NCBI GenBank assembly: GCA_964353405.1
Contig: CAYGWJ010000256.1
Coordinates: forward strand, 1-5,921
DNA length: 5,921 nt
DNA from: JBGLNJ01 sp964353405
Lineage (GTDB): Bacteria; Chloroflexota; Anaerolineae; Fen-1058
Reading direction: 5' to 3'
Shown: one piece after another, positions 1 through 3,894 of the stretch
Numbering within the stretch: the first letter of the stretch is position 1
Layout of the letters: each line of letters begins with the position of its first letter
The notes under the pieces: generated by a model
Seen by the model: only the letters and a program-made list of their open reading frames with translations
What the model was told of the DNA's origin: nothing
The model's database searches: none
Position numbers and translations under genes: made by a program

Positions 1-11
1 TTTTTGCCCAT
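1..11 (-). CDS. Start of a further kor-operon gene, probably the gamma subunit (KorC), cut by the window edge
   Basis: Only the first three codons and two bases lie in the window: ATG GGC AAA AA (Met-Gly-Lys-Asn/Lys). The start is supported by a purine-rich Shine-Dalgarno stretch just before it (AAGGAG at 22-17 on the minus strand, 5 nt from the ATG) and by its place as the next reading frame after korB in the same direction. The identity is inference from operon order: delta-alpha-beta is often followed by the gamma subunit in korDABC operons, and no gamma subunit is seen elsewhere here. Nothing in the four visible residues identifies the protein. Confidence 0.45.
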
Positions 12-45
12 TCCTTCTCCTTGCCGCTCTTCTTGCTCTCTCAGT
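12..45 (-). promoter_or_regulatory. Purine-rich leader with strong ribosome binding site for the gene at the left edge
   Basis: Between the last octamer repeat and the ATG at 11 the minus strand is almost all purine and carries AAGGAGAAGGA directly before the start codon. This strong Shine-Dalgarno match is what shows that a gene begins here although only 11 bases of it are visible. Confidence 0.6.
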
Positions 46-220
46 GTCGCCCTGTCGCCCTGTCCGCTTCGCGTGTCACCCTGTCCGCTTCGCGTGTCAC
101 CCTGTCACCCTGTCCGCTTCGCGTGTCACCCTGTCACCCTGTCGCCCTGTCACCCTGTCACCCTGTCACCCTGTCACCCTGTCACCTTGTCACCCTGTCA
201 CCCTGTCACCCTGTCACCCT
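46..220 (-). repeat. Compound octamer array (AGGGTGAC) after korB
   Basis: 175 bp made entirely of 17 octamers and three 13-mers. On the plus strand the octamer is GTCACCCT, with variants GTCGCCCT (46, 54, 141) and GTCACCTT (181). The 13-mer GTCCGCTTCGCGT stands at 62-74, 83-95 and 112-124, each followed by an octamer, giving a second-order 21-bp unit. On the coding strand of the kor operon the octamer reads AGGGTGAC. The first unit after korB (220-213) supplies its last Gly codon (GGG) and its TGA stop. Eight is not a multiple of three, so the array has TGA in all three minus-strand frames but stays open on the plus strand, which creates false LSPCHPVT-repeat reading frames there. The function is unknown. 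Confidence 0.93.
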
Positions 221-1056
221 CTCTGCAATTCCAGGTAACTCGGCTTATCCAGGTCCACAAACTTGCCGACGACGATTTGGCCGTTCAGCGCAATATCCGC
301 CTGGCGCGGGTCCGCGCCGTGCTGGATGACGGAACTGTCCTTGTAGTATTGCATTTGCTCCAGCCCGCTCTTTTGCTTGTTCAAGCGTCCGTACAGCGTG
401 GGACACGGGCTGATGATCTCGACGAAGGAAAAGCCCGGCTTGAGCAGCGCTTCAGTCAGAGCACGCTCCAGCCGGCGCACGTGCAGCGTCGTCCAGCGCG
501 CTACATAGGCTGCGCCGCTGGCCGCCGCCAGGTAAGCCAGGTTGAAGGGGTGATCGCGATTGCCTGTGGGCGACGTGCTTGTGCGCGCCTTGGTCGGCGT
601 GGTGGGCGCAAGCTGGCCGCCTGTCATGCCATAAATAAAGTTGTTGACGCAGATCACCGTCAAGTCCATGTTGCGGCGCGCAGCGTGGATAAAGTGATTG
701 CCGCCGATGGCGATGAGGTCGCCGTCGCCGGAGAATACGACCACCTTGAGTGCGGGATTGGCCAGCTTCAACCCCGTCGCAAACGGAATCGCTCGCCCGT
801 GTGTGGTGTGAAACGAATCCATGTTCACGTAACCGGCCACGCGCCCGGAACAGCCAATGCCCGAAACGACCGCCACCTTGTCCGGGTCGAGCTTGGATTT
901 GATCAGCGCGCCCAGAAAACAATTCAACGCCGTGCCCAATCCGCACCCGGAGCACCAGATGTGCGGCAACCGATCTTGGCGCAAAAAGCGATCCATGGGA
1001 TGCTGCGGCTCGGCCACTGATTCATTCACAGCCGTCAACGTTCCGTTCGTCTCCAT
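214..1056 (-). CDS. korB: 2-oxoacid:ferredoxin oxidoreductase beta subunit, probably 2-oxoglutarate type (KorB)
   Basis: A 280-residue thiamine diphosphate-binding subunit of the cytoplasmic enzyme that oxidatively decarboxylates a 2-oxoacid, probably 2-oxoglutarate to succinyl-CoA, passing electrons to ferredoxin. Visible motifs are PHIWCSGCG (31-39), VSGIGCSGR (64-72), HTTHGRA (83-89), the ThDP/Mg motif GDGD (110-113) with its partner NNFIYGMTGGQ (138-148), and SPCP around residue 218. Cys35, Cys38, Cys69 and Cys218 are the likely [4Fe-4S] ligands. The length is normal. The ATG at 1056 follows AGAGAGGA (1069-1062) at a good spacing; Met21 is an alternative start. The last codons, AGA GGG TGA, run into the octamer array. 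It lies downstream of korD and korA and surely shares their transcript. The substrate is inferred from overall similarity to KorB; other 2-oxoacids cannot be excluded. Confidence 0.93.
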   Translation of the reverse strand: METNGTLTAVNESVAEPQHPMDRFLRQDRLPHIWCSGCGLGTALNCFLGALIKSKLDPDKVAVVSGIGCSGRVAGYVNMDSFHTTHGRAIPFATGLKLANPALKVVVFSGDGDLIAIGGNHFIHAARRNMDLTVICVNNFIYGMTGGQLAPTTPTKARTSTSPTGNRDHPFNLAYLAAASGAAYVARWTTLHVRRLERALTEALLKPGFSFVEIISPCPTLYGRLNKQKSGLEQMQYYKDSSVIQHGADPRQADIALNGQIVVGKFVDLDKPSYLELQRG

Positions 1057-1061
1057 CGTCG

Positions 1062-1069
1062 TCCTCTCT
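1062..1069 (-). promoter_or_regulatory. korB ribosome binding site
   Basis: The minus strand reads AGAGAGGA, 5 nt before the ATG at 1056, and lies outside the octamer array, which ends at 1098. korB thus has its own Shine-Dalgarno site and need not be coupled to korA through the repeats. Confidence 0.6.
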
Positions 1070-1097
1070 CTACTGCGTCATGAGCAAGGCCTGATGC

Positions 1098-1193
1098 GTC
1101 ACCCTGTCACCCCGTCACCGTGTCACTCCGTCACCTTGTCACCTTGTCTCCTTGTCACCTTGTCACCCTGTCACCTTGTCACCCTGTCACCGC
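1098..1193 (-). repeat. Octamer array (AGGGTGAC-like) between korA and korB
   Basis: Exactly 12 head-to-tail octamers (96 bp). Plus-strand units in order are GTCACCCT, GTCACCCC, GTCACCGT, GTCACTCC, GTCACCTT twice, GTCTCCTT, GTCACCTT, GTCACCCT, GTCACCTT, GTCACCCT, GTCACCGC. The units vary more than in the array after korB, so this copy is probably older. On the coding strand the units at the korA side provide the end of korA: GTG ACA GGG TGA encodes Val-Thr-Gly-stop. The array fills most of the 122-bp gap between korA and korB. No 13-mer is present here, and no hairpin can form because GTGAC occurs in one orientation only. Confidence 0.92.
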
Positions 1194-2336
1194 TTGCCGA
1201 ATGGCTTCCAACACAACCTTGGGCTCATGAATATCACCCCCCGCGTGCGGAACCAGAATCGTCCGCGCCTGGCCTGCAGCGCAGCGTTCCACTTCGAGCG
1301 CAATCTGCCCATAGTTGATTTCCGGCACAACAAACGCCCGAACGCGCCGGGCCAGTTGACGAATCAAGTCTTCGGGAAACGGCCAGACCGTCACGAGCTT
1401 GAGCCAGCCCACCCGCAGGCCTTCAGCGCGCGCCATCTCGATGGGCAGCAGCGCCACGCGCGCGCTGATGCCATACGCGACGACGATCACCTCAGCATCG
1501 TCCAGCCACCGGCTTTCCACGCGAATGATGTCGGCGCGATTCGCGCGGATTTTCTCGATGAGCCGATGGACGAGCCTTTCCTGCACCGCGGGATCGGTGG
1601 TCACCGGGTAGCCGCGCTCATCGTGAGTCAGGCCGGTGACGTGCAGGTGATACCCTTCGCCCGCGCACGCCATGGCGGGGACGCCGTCGCAGCCGCCCTC
1701 AAAGGGGCGATATTGATCGGGCGGCATGGTGGGCTTGCGGCGTGGATACAACTCGAGTGATTCGGCAGGTGGGATGACCACCCGCTCGGCCATGTGGCCC
1801 ACGCACTCATCCGCCATCAGCAGCACTGGCGTTCGATATTTTTCCGACAGGTTGAACGCTTCGATGGTGAGGTCGAACATTTCTTGCGGCGAGGTCGGGC
1901 ACAGCGCAATGATCTCGTACGGCCCGTGACTCCCCCAGCGCGCCTGCATCATGTCGCCCTGCCCCACCAGCGTGGGCAAGCCGGTGCTCGGCCCGCCGCG
2001 CTGGACATCCACCACCACACAGGGCGTCTCGGTGATGAGACCCAGCCCCAGGTTCTCCATCATCAAGCTGAAACCGGGGCCAGAGGTGGCCGTCATCGCT
2101 TTTGCGCCGCCCCACGCCGCGCCCAGCACCGCGTTCATCGAAGCCAGCTCGTCTTCCATCTGGATGTATGTGCCGCCGACGTCAGGCATGCGCTCGGCCA
2201 TGCGCTCGGCAATCTCTGTGGCCGGGGTGATGGGATAGCCGGCAAAGAAACGGCTGCCCGCCGAGAGAGCCGCTTCGGCGCAGACTTCGTCGCCGTTGAT
2301 GAAAAACTCTCCACACAAAGGGCCTTGGGTCGCCAT
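1179..2336 (-). CDS. korA: 2-oxoacid:ferredoxin oxidoreductase alpha subunit, probably 2-oxoglutarate type (KorA)
   Basis: A 385-residue catalytic partner of KorB, carrying the pyrimidine-binding half of the thiamine diphosphate site and the C-terminal transketolase-like domain. Motifs: GYPITPATEI (33-42), QMEDELASM (59-67), TSGPGFSLM (84-92), RGGPSTGLPT (113-122) and WGSHGPY (134-140), all characteristic of KorA-type alpha subunits; the separate alpha chain starts with the PP-like domain and has no fused gamma domain. The length fits KorA. The ATG at 2336 has AAGGAT 6 nt upstream, and this site overlaps the korD stop (TTAAGGAT). The gap to korD is only 10 nt, so the two are co-translated closely. 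The C-terminus is odd: its last three residues (Val-Thr-Gly) and stop are encoded by the octamer repeat. Preference for 2-oxoglutarate is inferred, not proven. Confidence 0.93.
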   Translation of the reverse strand: MATQGPLCGEFFINGDEVCAEAALSAGSRFFAGYPITPATEIAERMAERMPDVGGTYIQMEDELASMNAVLGAAWGGAKAMTATSGPGFSLMMENLGLGLITETPCVVVDVQRGGPSTGLPTLVGQGDMMQARWGSHGPYEIIALCPTSPQEMFDLTIEAFNLSEKYRTPVLLMADECVGHMAERVVIPPAESLELYPRRKPTMPPDQYRPFEGGCDGVPAMACAGEGYHLHVTGLTHDERGYPVTTDPAVQERLVHRLIEKIRANRADIIRVESRWLDDAEVIVVAYGISARVALLPIEMARAEGLRVGWLKLVTVWPFPEDLIRQLARRVRAFVVPEINYGQIALEVERCAAGQARTILVPHAGGDIHEPKVVLEAIRQAVTG

Positions 2337-2346
2337 GCTGTAATCC

Positions 2347-2619
2347 TTAATCTGACACTCGACTTGCGATTTCTGTCACATAGATGGAAAACTCGGGGCA
2401 CATGATCTGGCACAAGCCGCAGGCCACACACGCTTCCGCATCCGTCACCTCAGGAATGTGATAGCCTTTGGCATTAAAGGCGACGGACATGGCCAGCACG
2501 TGGCGCGGGCAATAGGTTTCGCACAGACCACAGCCTTTGCAACGGGCTGGGATGACAGTGATTTGCCCGCGCGGAATGATGATCTGGTCATGATCTAGGG
2601 GAGTTCGCCAGAATTTCAA
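2347..2619 (-). CDS. korD: Ferredoxin-like delta subunit of 2-oxoacid:ferredoxin oxidoreductase, 2x[4Fe-4S] (KorD)
   Basis: A 90-residue electron-transfer subunit that should relay electrons from the KorAB active site to external ferredoxin. Two classical cluster motifs are visible: CKGCGLCETYCP (27-38) and CVACGLCQIMCP (64-75), the eight cysteines of a double [4Fe-4S] ferredoxin. I place the start at the TTG at 2619 because a perfect AGGAGG (2631-2626) lies 6 nt before it. The frame is open upstream to a GTG at 2760, but that start lacks a ribosome binding site and would translate across the leader hairpin and add 47 residues with no ferredoxin character. It is the first gene of the operon, followed by korA after 10 nt. 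Its cysteine pattern makes the assignment firm; the exact start is well supported but not certain. Confidence 0.9.
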   Translation of the reverse strand: MKFWRTPLDHDQIIIPRGQITVIPARCKGCGLCETYCPRHVLAMSVAFNAKGYHIPEVTDAEACVACGLCQIMCPEFSIYVTEIASRVSD

Positions 2620-2625
2620 GTTGGG

Positions 2626-2631
2626 CCTCCT
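2626..2631 (-). promoter_or_regulatory. korD ribosome binding site that decides a TTG start
   Basis: AGGAGG on the minus strand, 6 nt (CCCAAC) before the TTG at 2619. It is the strongest Shine-Dalgarno site of the operon and the reason to choose the rare TTG codon over the in-frame GTG further upstream. Part of it, with the CCCAAC spacer, can pair with the 3' arm of the leader hairpin (2652-2659). Confidence 0.7.
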
Positions 2632-2642
2632 GGATCCTTCGG

Positions 2643-2699
2643 AAAAACTACAGGCCAACCCAGACCACTGGCGTGCGCCAGATGCGGGTTGGCCTGCAA
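2643..2699 (-). terminator. Terminator-like hairpin in the kor leader (possible attenuator)
   Basis: On the minus strand (2699 to 2643) an 11-bp perfect outer stem is formed by CAGGCCAACCC (2651-2661 on the plus strand) and GGGTTGGCCTG (2686-2696). It can extend by G-U, A-U and G-U pairs to 2648/2699. Inside, CTGGCG (2668-2673) pairs with CGCCAG (2676-2681). Directly after the stem, in the direction of kor transcription, come five T residues (2647-2643). A stable stem followed by a U run is the shape of an intrinsic terminator, but it lies between the promoter and the first gene, so if active it would act as an attenuator. The seen facts are the stem and the T run; termination is inferred. 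Confidence 0.55.
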
Positions 2700-2782
2700 A
2701 ATAAAGGGCCTCGCTCGAGACGTAATCGGGATCCTGGTAGCGACTCGCATCTAGGTGCACTGCCTGGAAGGTGGAATAGGTG

Positions 2783-2800
2783 GGCGAGTTGCAACTAGCC
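2783..2800. promoter_or_regulatory. Near-palindrome over the kor -10 and start region, possible operator
   Basis: An 18-bp inverted repeat with one mismatched pair, built on the perfect 10-bp core AGTTGCAACT (2787-2796). It overlaps the -10 hexamer (2797-2802) and the expected transcription start near 2790. A repressor bound here would block the promoter. No regulator gene is in the window, so the role is a guess from position and symmetry. Confidence 0.35.
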
Positions 2801-2825
2801 TACACTTTTTTCCTGATTTTGTCAA
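2797..2825 (-). promoter_or_regulatory. Promoter of the kor operon
   Basis: On the minus strand TTGACA (2825-2820), a perfect -35 hexamer, is followed after 17 bp by TAGGCT (2802-2797), a -10 with the important T1, A2 and T6. The spacer is A-rich. Transcription should start near 2790, giving a leader of about 170 nt before korD. Confidence 0.65.
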
Positions 2826-2845
2826 TGACGCAAACGACCGTTGGC

Positions 2846-2865
2846 GCTAGTCCGAACGGACTAGC
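2846..2865. promoter_or_regulatory. Perfect 20-bp palindrome between the divergent promoters, possible shared operator
   Basis: GCTAGTCCG and CGGACTAGC are perfect 9-bp arms around AA. It lies 20 bp from the kor -35. Without the inserted element it would also lie only 3 bp from the pxp -35. Its right arm contains the GGACTAGC that is duplicated at the far end of the inserted element. Position and symmetry suggest a regulator binding site; a repeated hairpin sequence of other origin is the alternative. Confidence 0.5.
2858..2865. repeat. Left copy of 8-bp target-site duplication (GGACTAGC)
   Basis: GGACTAGC abuts the first base of the double foldback element. The same eight bases follow its last base at 3062. 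The match stops exactly at the element ends, as expected for a transposition footprint. Confidence 0.7.
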
Positions 2866-2959
2866 CTGGTGATTACCCACATCTTATCGGACTCCCGAAC
2901 TTGTTCGGGCCACTGCCTCAACAAGTTGAGGACTCCACGTAGTTGTGGGTAGTCACCAG
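2866..2959. repeat. 94-bp imperfect palindrome, copy 1
   Basis: The copy is symmetric over its full length: 34 of 47 positions pair with their mirror position. Besides the 15-bp ends, two local hairpins are visible, CCCGAAC/GTTCGGG (2894-2909) and CCTCAAC/GTTGAGG (2916-2931). Their central octamers, AACTTGTT and AACAAGTT, are exact reverse complements of each other. The unit can thus fold as one long hairpin or as a three-way shape with two side hairpins. Confidence 0.85.
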
Positions 2960-2967
2960 ATCGCGTG

Positions 2968-3061
2968 CTGGTGATTACCCACATCTTATCGGACTCCCGA
3001 ACTTGTTCGGGCCACTGCCTCAACAAGTTGAGGACTCCACGTAGTTGTGGGTAGTCACCAG
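2968..3061. repeat. 94-bp imperfect palindrome, copy 2
   Basis: Identical in all 94 bases to copy 1, with side hairpins at 2996-3011 and 3018-3033. Complete identity points to a recent duplication, to gene conversion or to a constrained structure. It ends 11 bp before the pxp -35 box. Confidence 0.85.
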
Positions 3062-3069
3062 GGACTAGC
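3062..3069. repeat. Right copy of 8-bp target-site duplication (GGACTAGC)
   Basis: GGACTAGC directly follows the last base of the element and repeats the bases at 2858-2865. It lies 3 bp upstream of the pxp -35 box. Confidence 0.7.
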
Positions 3070-3072
3070 ACA

Positions 3073-3101
3073 TTGTACAAAACCCGGCTCTATTCTATAA
3101 T
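3073..3101 (+). promoter_or_regulatory. Promoter of the pxpA-pxpBC operon
   Basis: TTGTAC (3073-3078), 17 bp, then a perfect TATAAT (3096-3101). Transcription should start near 3108, giving a leader of about 30 nt. The -35 lies in the small palindrome TTGTACAA. The foldback element ends just upstream, so any activator site that once stood there has been displaced or replaced. Confidence 0.75.
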
Positions 3102-3138
3102 CAACCGTCGCAAGGTCGAGTCCTCGCGGAGGTGGCAC

Positions 3139-3894
3139 ATGCGTGTTGACCTGAACTGTGACATGGGCGAAAGCTTTGGCGCTTACGCGTTAGGGGCCGA
3201 CGCCGATATTCTGCCGTTCATCACATCGGCGAACGTGGCGGCAGGATTTCACGCGGGCGACCCGCAGGTCATTGATCGAACGGTCGCACTGGCGGTGAAA
3301 CACGGCGTGGCCCTGGGCGCTCATCCAGGTTTTCCGGATTTAGTGGGCTTTGGCCGCCGGGCCATGTCTTGCACGCCGGATGAAGTCGAGGCGATGGTCC
3401 TGTACCAGCTAGCCGTCGTCGCCGGATTCGCTCGAGCGCACGGCGCGGCACTGCGCCACGTCAAGCCGCATGGCGCGCTCTACAACGTGGCCGCGCAGGA
3501 TCCTGCGCTGGCCCTCGCGATCGCTCGCGGCATAGCGCGTTTTGACCGTAGCTTGACGCTGGTCGGGTTGAGCGGCTCTCGCGCCATGGAGCAAGCCGCA
3601 GAAGCCACCGGCCTGCGCTTTGCGGCTGAAGCGTTTGCCGACCGCGCCTACAATCCGGATGGCACACTCGTGTCCAGGCGATTGCCCAACGCAGTCCTCA
3701 CCGACCCGGCGCAAACAGCCGCTCAAGCCGTGCAGATGGTCAAAGAGCAGATCGTCGTGGCGCATAATGGAACCCGAGTCGCCATCGCCGCCGAAACGAT
3801 TTGCCTGCATGGCGACAATCCAGCCTCGGCGGCCAACGCCAGGGCGATTCGAGCAGCACTGGAAGCGGCACAGGTCAAGGTCGTCCGGCTGTGA
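3139..3894 (+). CDS. pxpA: 5-oxoprolinase subunit A (PxpA, LamB/YcsF family)
   Basis: A 251-residue cytoplasmic protein that with PxpB and PxpC hydrolyses 5-oxo-L-proline (pyroglutamate) to L-glutamate at the cost of ATP. Family motifs: DLNCDMGESFG (4-14), ANVAAGFHAGDP (31-42), GAHPGFPDLVGFGRR (60-74), HVKPHGALYN (107-116), EAFADRAYNPDG (164-175) and ICLHGDNPAS (221-230). The length fits the family (about 245-255). One departure: the usual Cys of the ACGFHAGD motif is Ala35. The ATG at 3139 has GGAGGT (3128-3133) 5 nt before it. The frame is open back to 3073, but that is in the promoter, so a longer start is excluded. Its stop overlaps the next start. The name LamB refers to the Aspergillus lactam gene, not to maltoporin. 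Confidence 0.95.
   Translation: MRVDLNCDMGESFGAYALGADADILPFITSANVAAGFHAGDPQVIDRTVALAVKHGVALGAHPGFPDLVGFGRRAMSCTPDEVEAMVLYQLAVVAGFARAHGAALRHVKPHGALYNVAAQDPALALAIARGIARFDRSLTLVGLSGSRAMEQAAEATGLRFAAEAFADRAYNPDGTLVSRRLPNAVLTDPAQTAAQAVQMVKEQIVVAHNGTRVAIAAETICLHGDNPASAANARAIRAALEAAQVKVVRL

Larger units (their letters stand above)
2866..3061. mobile_element. Double 94-bp foldback (MITE-like) element
   Basis: Two identical 94-bp copies (2866-2959 and 2968-3061) in the same orientation, separated by 8 bp (ATCGCGTG). Each copy begins CTGGTGATTACCCAC and ends GTGGGTAGTCACCAG; these ends are inverted repeats matching at 14 of 15 positions, and so are the outer ends of the whole 196 bp. An exact 8-bp direct repeat flanks the composite. 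No transposase or protein is encoded, so if mobile it would depend on an enzyme from elsewhere. The 102-bp period is a multiple of three, so a repetitive but probably meaningless peptide frame runs through it. A structured RNA or repetitive extragenic element is the alternative reading. Confidence 0.7.

Noticed and set aside
4..1020. Long plus-strand open frame (338 codons) with LSPCHPVT repeats
   Set aside because: The N-terminal part is the octamer array, which is open in all plus-strand frames, and the rest is antisense to korB, whose motifs are unambiguous.
1152..1760. Plus-strand open frame over the second array
   Set aside because: It is antisense to korA and starts inside the octamer repeat; the composition is that of a shadow frame.
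2866..3061. Two repeats with a spacer, as in a minimal CRISPR array
   Set aside because: The repeat is 94 bp and the spacer 8 bp, far from CRISPR dimensions, and there are no cas genes.
2866..3061. Integron attC sites
   Set aside because: The units have the size and fold-back form of attC, but I cannot find the expected GTTRRRY/RYYYAAC core pair at the ends, there is no cassette gene between them, and the symmetric 8-bp flanking repeat fits transposition better.
2847..3080. Minus-strand 77-codon frame with a twice repeated 30-residue peptide
   Set aside because: The peptide repeat is simply the translation of the two 94-bp palindromes, whose 102-bp period is a multiple of three. There is no convincing ribosome binding site and the DNA symmetry explains the pattern.
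3801..3893. Upstream ATG for the PxpB-PxpC fusion
   Set aside because: It would overlap pxpA by 94 bp and add 30 low-complexity residues not seen in PxpB. The GTG overlapping the pxpA stop gives the normal N-terminus.
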